A program made the translations under genes and the position numbers. From Sanderia malayensis (Eukaryota > Cnidaria > Scyphozoa > Semaeostomeae > Pelagiidae), in the NCBI GenBank assembly GCA_013076295.1, contig RQOL01000699.1, positions 6,262,104 to 6,326,103 of the forward strand: DNA of 64,000 bases, written 5' to 3'. Below, in pieces: positions 42,505-54,744 of the stretch. The notes under the pieces are model-generated. The model saw only the letters and a list, made by a program, of their open reading frames with translations, made no database searches and was not told the origin of the DNA. Position 1 is the stretch's first letter. Every line of letters starts with the position of its first letter.

Positions 42505-43241
42505 TCACCTTGACAGACACACATGTCATTGTAGGCCTTCTTCAAGAGGTCAATTCTTGACATTTAACGTCTCTCCAACATTTGCTGTGCTGTTTCTATT
42601 GCCGAGACAGACTTCACAAGTTCACTGATCCATTTCCTGCCTTTGTTCCAGACATACTAGGAATGCAAATGACTGGTAGGTATAAAACCTATAACAAAGC
42701 CTATATTTTTCTGTTGTAAAATTGGTATTCCTGTATGTCAATCGACAGATCTGGGGAACTCAGTATTTCATTGTTGCCATCACTTAAATTATTGCTAATC
42801 AGATGCATAATTGTAAAATTATCATACTGAAGTACATCAATGATTCCCACACAGATGATCAATACAACACAAAATTGAAAATTGAAAATAAAACTGCCGA
42901 AGATGCTCTTGTTTCAATAACAATTGGAAGGTCAACCCAACGTTTCCAGTTGGAAACACAGAAGTATTGTATAATAAAACGCCTGGTAAAAGGAGATGGC
43001 ATGGAAGTCTGTGCTTCAAAAATTGACCATTCCCCCTGCTCATAGGAGGCAGTGCTGTTGTTCACATAACAGCAGGCATTCAGCACAATGCAGTATATTT
43101 CAGATATTGGTAAGCTCAGTATTCATTACATAGCATACATTCACATTAAACAGTTTCAAAAAAGTCTCTAAAAAGTAGCTGGTGGCAAGCTGTGGAAACA
43201 TGTAGAACAAATGCAATATTATTACCTCATATTTTTCACAG
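42505..43241 (+). other. Candidate exon region of an unrecognised gene
   Basis: A plus-strand block at 42855-43044 follows acceptor TTCCCACACAG and reads NTKLKIENKTAEDALVSITI to a stop. A donor-like ATTG/GTAAGC occurs near 43108. Whether these belong with the acidic gene downstream is unknown. Confidence 0.35.
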
Positions 43242-46200
43242 AAACTGAATGTCAAGATGAAGACCAGCAAAGTGATGAGGAAGATGATGATACTGATGAT
43301 GATACTGATGATGATATTGATGATGTTGATGCTGATAACATTCTTATGGAAGAGTCTAATGACAGAAAAGAAGCAGAACATAAAGATAAAGGTGACTATG
43401 AAAGAAAAATCAATGCTATTGCCCTTAACACCTGAATTCTGTAAAACGAACAGTTTTTTCAAACTCTTATTAACCTATTTCAGATGTAATGTTATGATTG
43501 CGTCAGTATAAATTGTATCATATCTGTGTTAATATATTAGAAGTAGAATCATGTTCGTGTTAGTTATATTGTTTTCCTGTGATGTACTTGTGACCGTGTC
43601 ATTTGTCTATATTATATCCGTTGTTGCTGTCGCTATTGATTGATGTGTCATATTATGATTGTTTTAACTTAGGTGAAATTATAATAGTATTTTAGTTGAA
43701 TGATTGATCTCGAGCAAGCAACGTCTTGTGTTCTGTTGACTATACCTGCTTTCCCAGCCACGCTACAAATTGGTGACAGGAGCACAGGTATGGCTTCAAG
43801 CATTTTACCAACTCCTTTTACTTCTGGGGATTTGGTGTCTGGATTTGTCAGTGTCAGCGATGTGCTGCCGCTAACAAATGGAATACCGAAGCACAATTCC
43901 TAAAGCTTCCAGCCTTTCTCGATGCCACATACTATGAAACCCTCTCGGATGGGGATAAAACATCTCTGGACAGCTTGGTCGCCAGCCTGCACAAGTGTTT
44001 TTGCCCTCCAACTGACTGTGAGCGGTATTATGCAGAGTTTGAAGACCATCGCCTTCGCCCCGCAGAAGATCCCACGTTGTTCCTTTGGCGTTTGAAAGAA
44101 TCACTCCGGAACGCTGAACCGGATTTATCTCGACCGGCTTTTGACGCCTTACTACGCTGGCAGTTCTTTGAAGGCTTGCCAGAAGAACTACAATTGAAGT
44201 TGTTGGAATCTGATCCCAAGCCAACCTTGGCCACAATGAGGTCATTCGCTCAGCGGTTTCTTTCACTCCAACGGTTGCCCACCAGCCCTGCCACTGCATG
44301 TGCCGCTGTTGCCACTCGCCCCTTGGCCCTGGCGGATCAACCTCTGTCCCAGCAACAACAACTAAAACAGCCACAACAACAACAATTACAGCTGGATAAC
44401 GTTACTGGCCTACTGAGCAAGCTCGCTGAAGGACAAGCTAGTTTGATCGCTGCAATTTCGTAGCTGCTTGTCAACCATCTTCTGTCATGCCTCGTTGTCA
44501 TCCTGGTTCTTCTGTTCGCTGTTTCTTCTGTGGTGAACCTGGTCATATCGTCCGGAATTGCCACAAACGTCAAAGAGCGCAGAAATGTACTCTTTGCAAT
44601 GGCTGGGGCCATCATCCACAGAACTGTGCGAATAACTTTGATTCATCTCAGCCAATATCTGATCTACGTCAAGAACCAGATCGTAAGTTTCCTTTAAACT
44701 TTAAGGGAATGCCTCACTATTAGGTTGGAGTGATGAGCATCCCACTACTTTTGCTTTTGGAACTACTTCTGTTGCTCCACGTGCCCTAGTTCCTTGCCAA
44801 CCCCTTGTTTCTTGTAATTTTACTGGTGTACAGTTATCAGCTGTTGTTGACACCGGGTCAATGCAATCTATTTTGAGTTGTGATGCTTTCCAACGCATTT
44901 TTCAGAGCTGTACACAGCAAAACAATGTCCCACCGTTACTTGGAAGTAGTGCCAACACTTGTTTATCTATTACTGGACAACCGTTGCAACCTGCGGGTGC
45001 AGCGGCCTTCCAGTTCTCATTTCCTGGTTGTGATTTTGCATTTAAGTTTAAATTTCTTGTATGTAATAATATGCTACAACCCTTCCAATGCATTCTGGGA
45101 TGGGATTTTATTGTTGCCTTTCAATTACACTTGGCTTGTTCTGGGGATTCCTATTTCTTAAATGGGCCACATGGCAGTACTCCCTTGATACCTTTGGCCC
45201 CACCTTCTGGTTCAACTTCCTCTAATTGTTCGATCCTGTCCAGTTCTCCTCAGGTGGTTCCACCTTCTGGCTTTGCCCAGTCGTCCAGATAAGGGCCAGT
45301 CACCCTCACTCTTATTGATAGTTTTCCATCCCTGGTCGTAGTGAGTGTATTTTACAAGCTAAGTTACCTCGAGGGTATTCTGAACAGTTAGGTATGGTGT
45401 GTAGTTTAGATGATTCTCCCCTTATTATTGCATCAACCTTGAATCAATCCAGCCATAGTAAGGTCTTTGTACGTGTTTTGAACTCCTCAGAGTCTCCAGT
45501 CGAATTACCTTCTGGTCAGAAGGTTGCCAAGTTTCTTCCAGTTGTTGAATCTCTTCCAGCTAGACTGAGATCATCTGTTGATAATATTTGTGCTAGTGTT
45601 GTTTGCCAGCCAAGCATGGACCCTTGCACATTGCAAGAATTAGAGACAGCTGCTAGCTCTAGTTTATCTAGTCATGATCGTAATCAGTTGTTCCAGACTT
45701 TGCTTGAATTTCCAGATGTGTTTAACAATGGCTTAGGCCACACTTCCGTGACTTCTCGTAAGATAAACACAGGTGATTCCCCTCCGATCTGTCAACACCC
45801 TCGACGCCTCCCCTATCACTACAGAGCTGAGGTTGGCAAGCAAGTTCATGACATGCTTACTCAAGGTGTTATCAAGCCTAGCACAAGCCCCTGGTCCTCT
45901 CCTATTGTCCTTGTCAAGAAAAAGGATGGGTCTTATCGATTTTGTATCGATTATCGAAAATTAAATTTAGTAACTAAGCATGACGCTATTCCCTTGCCTC
46001 GAATTCATGACTTACTGGACGCCTTAAATGGGTATAACATCTTTAGTACCTTGGGTCTTCGCAGTGGGTATTGGCAAGTCAGTGTAGATCCAGACGATAG
46101 GGAGAAAACAGCTTTCATGACACCTACTGGTTTATATGAATTTTTACGCATGCCATATGGTCTATCCACTGCCCCGGCTACCTTTTCACGGGCCATAAGT

Positions 46201-49200
46201 GTTATCCTGTCTGGTCTCGCCTACGAAACTTGCTTGTGCTATTTTGATTATTATTATTATTATTATTATAACCAATTTTTATACAGGATAAGTTATTCAA
46301 TATAAAAATATTGCTATTAATAAACGTCCTGTCTAACAAATAGCTAAGAAACCAGAAGGTAATAAAATAATCTAACTAAGAGGTTTAGTAAAATAGAAAA
46401 ATAAGAAGAATACAAGTACATGAAAAGTCCAAATGATAAGGTTAAAAAATTTAAAACTCATGTTAAAAAGTCGTAAAAATGTTTGTCAAAAAAGATAAAA
46501 ATTAATATTAAAAACTAAAACTAAAGATAAAATCGTTTTAAACTATTCATAAATGTTGTAAACTTGCTCCCTAAAGTTACTAAAATTTTCAATTTTTCTT
46601 GTCCCAATGGGAAGGGCGTTATAAAGGCTTGCGCCCAAAAAGAAAAAACCTTTTTTCGCATACTTTAAATTAGTCATCGGAATCGTTAGCAAGGAACCAT
46701 TGTTTCGAGTAACACGTTCATGTGATGCTATCTGGAAATAATTTTTAAAATTGCTGCATGTCTTTTGTTCAATGCATTTTCGGACCAGTAAAATTGAATG
46801 TTTCCTTATTTCACTTCCAACTGGAATTTGTTTGATGCCAGTAATTCTTGCTACTAGTCTGTCTAACGATTCGAGCTTTCTTCTTTGTGTCTGGTTGAAA
46901 TCAAGGTTCACCGTGCAGCTGTATGTGATGCATGGCAAGACCATTCCTCGGAAAATCTTGATTTTTGAGTTACAGTCAAGATAGTTCCTGAGTGAATGTA
47001 GCATATGTAGCTTTGCAGTTGTCTTTTTGTACATTTTGTCAAAGTTTCATGAGAGAGATAAAGTACTGTCTAGAGTGGTTCCCAAGTACTTGTATATTTG
47101 TGTTGTTTGAATTTCTGTATGGCCGTAATATAACGCAAGCTTCTTATCACATTTGGAAAGTTTTATGGCAGTACCAAACAACATTGCCTCAGTCTTTCCC
47201 TTCTTCAGGTTGATCACTAGTTGGTTGCTTTGGAAGTACGTAGATATCAGCTTGAGAGCTGGTACTCGATGGAATCCTTACACTTCGCGACCGTATACAC
47301 AACTGAGTCATCTGCAAAATTCAAAGCTTTGGAACCCTTTAGACATTTTTCGAAGTCATTGAAATATACGAGAAACAAGAGTGGCCCCAAAATCGACCCT
47401 TGGGGCACACCGCAGACAATATTCATAGATGATGAAGTACAATTTTCGACTACACAATACTGCTTTCGGTTGAACAAATAGTCACTGAACCACACGATGG
47501 AAGCCTCATTTATACCGATTTTCCTGAGTTTCTCTAAGAGGACAGAATGACTTAAAGTATCAAAAGCCTTTGATAAATCAATGTACAGAACACCAACCAT
47601 GTTACCTTCGTCTACAGCTTTTCGAATTTTATCTGTCAGTAACACTGTGGCTAGCTCGGTTGATCGTTTTTTCCTGTAGCCGAACTGGTTTTCCGATAAG
47701 ATGCTATTGCTTTCCAGGTATTCAATTAGCTGTTTATGAACGGCTCTTTCTAGTATTTTGGAACAAGCAGACAAGACGGAAATTGGACGAAAGTTGTTGT
47801 TGTCGTCGGTAGATCCTCCCTTGTGGATTGGAGTCACCTTCGCCACCTTCCAATCATTAGGAACCATTCCAGTTGATAGTGACAGATTGATAAGGTAGGA
47901 CAGTGGAGCTGAAAGAGGGTGTGCTGCATCCTTCAGGATACCAGGAGGAAAATTATCCCATCCTGCTGCTTTCCTACGATGACGTAATTGTTTTTTCCAA
48001 AAATATCAACCAGCATTGTGATCTTTGAAATCTGTTTTGCAACGTTTTCGAGAGCAAAATCTCCGTGTTAAAGCTTCCAAGTGTTCATTTGGCTCACACG
48101 AGGTTGCTTATTTAGGGCATACTATTTCTAAAGAAGGCATCCATACTGACCCCAAAAAGGTTAAGGCAATTCAAAACATCCCAGCCCCTTCTACCCAGGA
48201 GGAGCTACGATCCTTTCTGGGACTTGCAGGCTACTACAGGCGGTTTATACCAAAATTTGCCACCATTGCCTCTCCCATAATGGCCCTCACTAAAAAATGC
48301 TACTCGATTTCTACGGACAGATATCACCCAAAAAGCATTTGAATACCTCAAAACCTGCCTCTGCTCAGCACCTATTTTAGCCTACCCTTGATTGAACAAG
48401 ACCTTTATCCTACAAACTGATGCATCAGATGTTGGGCTTGGTGCTGCTTAACCCAGCTTGATGAATCAGGCCATGAAAGGGTCATATCATATGCCAGTCG
48501 AACACTGACAAGCCGAGAACAAAATTACACAGCAATGGAGAAAGAAACATTGGCTGTTGTGTTTGCAACTGAACATTTTCGTGTATATCTTTTGGGCCGT
48601 CAGTTTCAACTCATTACTGATAATAGAGCTTTGAAGTGGCTCCATTCTATCCAAGCTAAGGGTAGAATCGCTAGATGGATTATGACCCTCCAAGAGTTTG
48701 ATTTTGCTGTTTCACACCGTCCCGGGGCCTCAAACCAAAATGCAGACGCTCTCTCTGGCTTAAATCATAGATGTCCCCCTTCTCCCTCTGAACCACCCAA
48801 CCATTCCACGAACACCCCTGTCAACTGCTTTGTTGGTCTTATCCCAGACATAGATTTGTACACAGCTCAACACCAAGACCCCAATATTTTGAAGGTCAGT
48901 GAAATGAAAGAACAGGGCTTCCCTCGGCCCCCATCATTTGTGTGGTCGAAACATCAACACTTGTCGTCATATTGGTCCTGTTGGAACCAACTGTTATGAT
49001 TGCGTCAGTATAAATTGTATCATGTCTGTATTAATATATTAGAAGTAGAATCATGTTCATGTTAGTTATATTGTTTTCCTGTGATGTACTTGTGACTGTG
49101 TCGTTTGTCTATATTATATCCGTTGTTGCTGTCACTATTGATTGATGTGTCATATTATGATTGTTTTAACTTAGGTGGTCGAAACATCAACACTTGTCGT

Positions 49201-51093
49201 CATACTGGTCCTGTTGGGACCAACTTTTTGTGGATCGTGGCTTATTAATGAAGTCAATAGACCCTGATAGCTCTTTTCCCAATAATGTTGTTGTTGTGCC
49301 CCAAAATTTAGTAAATGGTGTCCTCCATAGTCTCCACAGTGGCCCTTCTGGGGGTCACATGGGTATTACTCGCACTATCTGCAGGGCTAAAGAGCGGTTC
49401 TTTTGGCCTCAAATGCATGCATCAATTAAATCATTTATTCAAAGTTGTCCTGAATGTAGCCAAATTAATCAGAATCCACACAACAACAAGGCCCTTTTAC
49501 AAGCAATTCAGATTAGCAAGCCATTTGTTTTTTGGGCAATGGACTATATGGGGCCTATTAAGGAAACATCACACGGCAACAAACACATACTTGTGCTCAT
49601 GGACCACTTCACCAAATTGTGTGAAGCATTCCCTACTCCCAATCAGAAAGCGTCGACTGTAGCTAATATTCTTGTGTCTCATGTTTTTTCTCGTTTTGGC
49701 CCACCTACAGTTCTCCATTCCGACCAGGGTCGCAATTTTAATACCATACTAATGCATGAAATACATGGTTTGATGGGCATCAAAAAGACCCGTACCACTG
49801 CTTACCATCCTCAATCTGATGGACTTGTAGAGAGACAAAATTGTACCCTTCAAAGTATCATATATAGCTTTGTTTCAGAACATACTGTCGATTGGGATGG
49901 TTGGCTAGCCCAAGCAGTCTTCGCATATAAGAAAAGTGTTCATGAGTCAACAGGTATTTCTCCCTATGAGATGGTATTTGGACGCCCAGCTCGAATGCCT
50001 ATCAAAGTTGAGTTGGGTGTTCCCCCACGAAATCCTACAAGCCAGTCAAATTATAGTCAGTCATTAAGGAAAGCTCTTAGCCACTCGAATCAACTTGCAC
50101 AGCGTAATTTAGTCCAGGCTAGAGCCAAGCAAGCTTCCCAGTACGACAACAAGAGTAAGAGAAACTGGTAGCCCTTTGAGTCAGGACAGACGGTCTGGCT
50201 TTGGCACCCCAAGCATTGGAAATTTGGTAAACGATGGACTGGCCCTTACAGAATACAGTCAAAAGATGCGGTTAATTACTGGTTAACATCATCCATGGGA
50301 AAATCTCTTGTTGCGCATCATAATCTCTTGAAGCCTTGTGTCTTACCCTTAAGTCAGGGTATCCCAGTCCATCCAGGGCCAGAAACCCCAGGCATTACCC
50401 TTTCTGAAACTGTAGAGACAGAGGTCGATCCAGAAGCTGGGAACCAAAGGGATATTGGAGGTGGTGCTGCCAGGCCCAACAGACCCCCTTTTCTCTGACA
50501 GGTCGTTAATCCCCCCCATTCGCTTTGGAAATGTTGTGGCACATTAATGCATGCATACTTTGTCCGTTTTTCAAATTGTAAGGGAGGGGAAGATGTAATG
50601 TTATGATTGCGTCAGTATAAATTGTATCATGTCTGTGTTAATATATTAGAAGCAGAATCATGTTCGTGTTAGTTATATTGTTTTCCTGTGATGTACTTGT
50701 GACCGTGTCGTTTGTCTATGTTATATCCGTTGTTGCTGTCACTATTGTGATTGTTTTAACTTAGGTGAAATTATAATAGTATTTTAGTTGAATGATTGAT
50801 CTCGAGCAAGCAACATCTTGTGTTCTCTTGACTATACCTGCTTACCCAGCCACGCTACACAGATGAGAGCACTGAGGGAATCAGACAACAACGAAGGAAG
50901 CAAAAAGGTATGAAAACTTATAATTTGTTCAGCTGTTGCTATTAGTGACACAAGGAAAACTCAGTAAAAGGAAATATTACAATTTTTTGTTGCATCTTAC
51001 TTTATAGATCCGTGTGAAGAGTTGGAAGATTGCCTTTCAAAAAATTTCCAACCAACGAGCCTGACAAGGAAAGGAAAAATAACAAAAAACTAA
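43242..51093 (+). CDS. Acidic-tailed gene, last three exons, split by Gypsy 2
   Basis: Exons 43242-43391, 50863-50907 and 51008-51093. Signals: acceptor TATTTTTCACAG, donor AAAG/GTGACT, acceptor CTATTTCAG/A, donor AAAAG/GTATGAAA, acceptor TTTATAG. Phases agree at both joins (each restores a GAT codon). Residues: DEDQQSDEEDDDTDDDTDDD, NILMEESNDRKEAEHKDK, DESTEGIRQQRRKQK, DPCEELEDCLSKNFQPTSL and a TAA. The family is not recognised; an acidic stretch followed by a basic end suggests a nuclear protein. A 7.4-kb Gypsy element lies across the intron/exon border. Confidence 0.5.
43485..43767 (+). repeat. Gypsy 2 5' LTR
   Basis: TGTAATGTTATGATTGCG ... CCAGCCACGCTACA. Confidence 0.93.
43900..44723 (+). 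pseudogene. Gypsy 2 gag with zinc knuckles
   Basis: About 43900-44463: capsid-like ATYYETLSDGDKTSLDSLV, FEDHRLRPAEDPTLFLWRL, LLRWQFFEGLPEELQLKLLE, then a Gln-rich linker. A stop at 44461 and frame change lead to CFFCGEPGHIVRNCHKRQRA and CTLCNGWGHHPQNC (44487-44723), two zinc knuckles. Confidence 0.85.
44724..45292 (+). pseudogene. Gypsy 2 protease
   Basis: VVDTGSMQSILSCDAF carries the Asp-Thr-Gly site; CILGWDFIVAFQL is the second conserved strand. The frame opens after a stop near 44720 and closes at 45292, separate from RT. Confidence 0.8.
46249..47977 (-). mobile_element. CR1/L2-type LINE, 5'-truncated, in Gypsy 2 RT
   Basis: Minus strand. 47867-47247: VPNDWKVAKVTPIHKGGS, FRPISVLSACSKILERAV, ENQFGYRKKRSTELA, VLYIDLSKAFDTLSH (first Asp), GVPQGSILGPLLFL and ALNFADDSVVY (active-site pair). 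47034-46543: C-terminal region HMLHSLRNYLDCNSKIKIFR. The minus-strand 3' end is an (ATA)n tail at 46249-46271. A GAT flanks both sides (46246-46248, 47978-47980). Only the second half of the ORF remains; a frameshift lies near 47240. The endonuclease is missing. Confidence 0.88.
48943..48992. repeat. 50-bp direct duplicate, left copy
   Basis: TGGTCGAAACATCAACACTT to GGAACCAACT; repeated at 49176-49225 with about two changes (ATTGG/ACTGG, GGAACC/GGGACC). Confidence 0.92.
48993..49175 (+). repeat. Internal fragment of the Gypsy 2 LTR
   Basis: Matches LTR positions 7 to about 188 (GTTATGATTGCG to TTTTAACTTAGG). Lacks the TGTAAT terminus and the last third of the LTR. Same orientation as the element. 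Confidence 0.92.
49226..50498 (+). CDS. Gypsy 2 integrase
   Basis: Frame starts in the right duplicate. Zinc site HSGPSGGHMGITRT ... CPECSQIN; core MDYMGPIKET (first Asp), LHSDQGRNFN (second), SDGLVERQN (Glu); C-terminal PYEMVFGRPARMP. A stop (TAG at 50169) interrupts before the chromodomain-less tail TVWLWHPKHWKFGKRWTGPY, which continues to 50498. All three catalytic acids are present. Confidence 0.9.
50594..50859 (+). repeat. Gypsy 2 3' LTR
   Basis: Starts TGTAATGTTATGATTGCG after the polypurine tract and ends CACGCTACA, then CAGA and exon sequence. Confidence 0.93.
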
Positions 51094-52024
51094 AACCAAA
51101 ACAAAAGACATCTATCTTACTTTTATTGCACAATCTTTATATTTAAATACATATTATCTATAACTTTATTATAATCTCTAGTATTTTACTTTTGATTTAC
51201 TTCTATTATTTTATGTAAATCACTGTTCAGTTATTCTAGGCCAAATTGAAACCTTATTGTGTATTATGTCTTCTGTTAAATTTGATAATTTTTGTCTGAG
51301 AATGAAATGAAAATAACTGGTAACAATGAATACAACAGCTTTGTGATATAGTAATTCCATAATGCAAGGTTACAATATGAACTTACCTTGATTACAGAAC
51401 AAAGTACATACATGAAGAATGGTAAATACAAGATGTCATAGAATGGAAAGTATCATATACTATATGCAGTAGGACCATAGAGATAGGATATATAACCTAT
51501 CTGTACGAGTAGGACACAGGATGAAACAAAGTAAGACTCACACAGTGGACAAACACGTTCTTATTATTCAGAAAAAAGAGTAAGAGTGAGCAAAGCAAGC
51601 TGGAGAAGTTACAGTCTCATTTTGAGAGATACATGAAAGCGAGGTTATAAATGTAAACAAAGATGGTAGATAAAAGTTATTTAGTTAACCTAGTAATTAA
51701 AGAAAGAAACAACGACACAAAAATCATCAAATAGAGTGACCACGAAAAAATCGCATAGCACAGACATGTACGGAAGTTGTAGTAGACCGTGTCCGCTGAA
51801 GACGGAGGAGCGTAATGAATAGATAGACAGATAGATAGATAGATAGATAGATATAGATGGACAGATAGACAGATAAATAGGGCTACATATAAGAGTGATC
51901 AAATACAGTACGGATGAATAAAGTGAAAAAAGATCATTAATAAAATATTACAATAGAAAAAACCAGTCTTGTTATATCCTCTATACTTCCAAATTTCTAT
52001 TGGAATTCTATCAAGCTTTACTCA
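51094..52024. other. Intergenic AT-rich stretch with GATA repeat
   Basis: 3' region of the acidic gene and flank. An interrupted AGAT/GATA microsatellite lies at 51822-51880. No coding sequence recognised. Confidence 0.6.
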
Positions 52025-52158
52025 TTACAACAGATTTAAAAGCTTGTCTTCACCAACAAAATATATGCTGCATCTTCTTATGGCCTTGCAACCCAAAAGA
52101 TGTGCAGAAACAAAACTCTTTTTACTTTTCTTGAAATCACCAAATGCACCATGTTCTC
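52025..52158 (-). CDS. Possible terminal exon of an unrecognised gene
   Basis: Minus strand after acceptor GGTTCTTCTTTACAG: EHGAFGDFKKSKKSFVSAHL, LGCKAIRRCSIYFVGEDK, LLNLL and TAA. Codon use looks coding and the frame is open to a natural stop. No upstream exon could be joined with confidence because a minisatellite begins at 52433. Confidence 0.35.
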
Positions 52159-52432
52159 CTGTAAAGAAGAACCAGCATGTAATAAAGTTAAATATCTTAT
52201 ACAAGTTCTATTGCTGTTATTGCAAGTAATGTATAAACACTTTACTGATATGAAAAACAGTTCATAAAAGACCCAGTAGAGAGTTAAAATGTTTTTCAGA
52301 AACTATATTCAACTCAAAAAAGTAACACCTAAAGACAAGCTGACAAAAAAAGAAAACCTCTGATAATGCACTGGCTTGGTAAAGCATAGTTAAAGATTGA
52401 AAGAGAAAATTCCAGGCATAGACACTTCAACA
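52159..52432. other. Stretch with no recognised gene
   Basis: AT-rich, no repeat or gene seen. Confidence 0.4.
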
Positions 52433-52712
52433 CACTGTCCACGTTCTCCACACTGACCACGTTCTCCACGCTGTCCACGTTCTCCACGCTGTCCACATTC
52501 TCCACGCTGTCCACGTTCTCCACACTGTCCACGTTCTCCACACTGTCCACGTTCTCCACACAGTTCACGTTCTCCACGATGTCCACATTCTCCACACTGT
52601 CCACGTTCTCCACGCTGTCCACATTCTCCACACTGTCCACGTTCTCCACACTGTCCACATTCTCCACACTGTCCACGTTCTCCACCCTGTCCACATTCTC
52701 CACACTATTCAC
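52433..52712. repeat. 18-bp minisatellite (CTGTCCACGTTCTCCACA)
   Basis: About 15 copies with few variants (GACCAC, AGTTCAC, CGATGTCC). A minus-strand ORF of VENVDS repeats crosses it; the frame exists because the unit is a multiple of three. Confidence 0.93.
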
Positions 52713-53492
52713 ATAATCTCTCCATACTCCCCACCATACCATGCATTTGAATATGGGTATAGTCATATAGACTTCAAGTTTACTTCATTGCCTACATGCT
52801 ATTTCCCACATTTCCTCATTGCCATGGAATAAGAACTTTATGGCCCTGCCCTAGCCCTGGGCCTGGGCCACACGAATACACACCAACCATGCGCAATTGA
52901 ATTCCATGCTGTCCTTGTTTCTTCTTATTCTGTTAACCCCCTATAATTTCACAGATGTCCTTGCTTTCATGCTCATAAAACTCCTTATCAGCTGTCAAAA
53001 GACTTGTCTCAACTCCCCCAAAGATGACGATAGATAGCCACATCATAGGCCAAGCAAGAAGCATGCTGCATGCAAAAGCACTTTACGTAATGTTCCGCCC
53101 AAGCCAAGCCCATTCTTCAGTATCAATATGAGACTGATACAAAGTTTGTACGAACCTCGTATTGATTATTCGTTCCATGAACCTCAGTATCACTACGAGG
53201 TTCATGGAACGAAAATGGGTGTGTTAAGGCATGTATGTATATAACGCTATATGAAATTTTCGTTTCTGAGCCATCTTTAATATTCTTGAAGCTTATACAA
53301 GAAAATACCAGACACAACTTTGTAACACAACCATAAGATATAAATCGTAAAACCCAAAAGACCCTTCACGAACATGCGGTCCGACCTCTTGAGGTCTGGG
53401 CCCTAGTCTAAATACTACACTACACCCTTGTTTCAGAATGTTTTTTTTTTATATAAGTAAGTAAAATCTCTATATGTATATATGTCTATAGT
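52713..53492. other. Intergenic stretch with one perfect inverted repeat
   Basis: No gene recognised. 53169-53185 (TTCGTTCCATGAACCTC) is exactly inverted at 53197-53213 with an 11-base loop. Confidence 0.6.
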
Positions 53493-54744
53493 TTATATAA
53501 CGTCCGAAGGAACAGGTTGTCCATAACGAGCTGGAGGTCTTGCCTGTCTTGAAGATCTTCTTTGCTGTATATGTTGGGGATCTTCTTGCGCTTGTTGTTC
53601 GGTACTTGCGGACGTAGCATCGAAATCACTTTCATCATCAAAGTTTGAGTCGGCAGGAGGTGGTATTTTCTTAAAGTGAGACACGTTGCGTGTTACTTTA
53701 TGATTATCACGTAGAGCTGTTACACGGTGAGTTTTTGCGGAAGACTACTCGGTAGGGCTTATCGTTGAAAGGCGAAGTTAGTTTGTTTTTCCTGTCTTGC
53801 TTTATCAATACAAAACCTCCAACCTCAATGTCGGTGACTTTTGCATTTCGTTTGGTGTCAGCATACACTTTGTTGTACTCTTGACGATGATTTTCATTCA
53901 TGCGAGCTTCGTTGTGCCTGTTTTTGACTGTTTCTTTCAACAATGATGGAAGTTTTCCAGTCACAGTACGGTTGAATAGAAGCTCTGCCGGTGGTACCTT
54001 GGTAGTAGAATGGGGCGTCGTTCGGTATTGCATTAAGAATCTATTTATTTCCTGCTGCCACACCCTTCCTTCGAGTTTTGCAGTTTTAAGAGCTTTGCCA
54101 AGTGTTTGATTAAAACATTCCACCTCTGGATTGCCTTGTGGCCATTTAGGCGTGGCAGGATCCTTTCGGATGCCCAAAGCTTTGAGATACCTGTCATAAA
54201 CAGCACCGTTAAATGGAGGACCATTATCTGATGTAATCGATTTGGGAATTCCGTGTTCTGCGAAGATTTTGTCCAGCTTGGGGATCACAGTTGATGCTTT
54301 TGTTGAATGAACAATTTCCACCTCAGGAAATCAAGAATAGCGATCAATGACAACCAGGAGGTATTCACCTGAGAGGAGAGGTCCATAGAAATCGGTGTGC
54401 AGTTTCTGCCAAGGACCTTCTGGCAATTCAGACATAGTGAGAGGTTGAGGTGGATCTGGTCGCCCCGTCGCTTGACATGGAATGCAGCGCTTGATTGTTT
54501 CCTCTGTAAGCTTATCGATGCCGGGAAACCAGACCATTTCTCTTAGTAAGGCTTTGGTCTTAACCAGGCCTTGATACGCTTCATGCGCCAAATCGATGGC
54601 GCGTTGCTGTAGAGAATGTGGTATTATGATGCGAGAACCACGAAGAATGATGTTGTGTGACGTAACTGTTAACTCATCTTTTATAGCTTTGTAGGGTTTT
54701 GTGCTGCTCATATCCCAGTTTCCATTCCTGATTGCACCACGCAA
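53493..54744 (-). pseudogene. Gypsy 3 integrase and tail
   Basis: 54744-54331: HEAYQGLVKTKALLREMVWF, RCIPCQATGRPDPP, LHTDFYGPLLSGEYLLVVID (first Asp). A stop near 54328, then 54321-53707: TSDNGPPFNGAVYDR (second Asp) and GNPEVECFNQTLGKAL (Glu). The end has a shift near 53710 and a Gln/Arg-rich tail RSSRQARPPARYGQ. Confidence 0.88.

Larger units (their letters stand above)
45394..48999 (+). pseudogene. Gypsy 2 reverse transcriptase and RNase H, LINE-split
   Basis: 45394-46248: VIKPSTSPWSSPIVLVKKKD, FCIDYRKLN, IFSTLGLRSGYWQV (the usual first catalytic Asp position reads Gly), up to LCYFD. The LINE interrupts at the active-site pair; it resumes at 47978 with DVIVFSKN, frame changes, HEVAYLGHTISKEGIHTDPK and LGLAGYYRRFIPKF to 48342. 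RNase H 48400-48999: LQTDASDVGLGA, EKETLAVVFATEHFRVYL, ITDNRALKWL. It ends in the duplicated 50-bp segment before the LTR fragment. Confidence 0.88.
43485..50859 (+). mobile_element. Gypsy LTR retrotransposon 2
   Basis: LTRs 43485-43767 (283 bp) and 50594-50859 (266 bp, lacking ~17 bp around TTGATGTGTCATATTATG). The 4-bp duplication CAGA lies at 43481-43484 and 50860-50863. Primer site begins AATTGGTGACAGGAGC; polypurine tract AAGGGAGGGGAAGA at 50580-50593. Contains a nested LINE and an internal LTR fragment. Confidence 0.93.

Noticed and set aside
52329..52766. 145-codon minus-strand ORF of VENVDS repeats
   Set aside because: Frame exists only because the 18-bp minisatellite unit is divisible by three.
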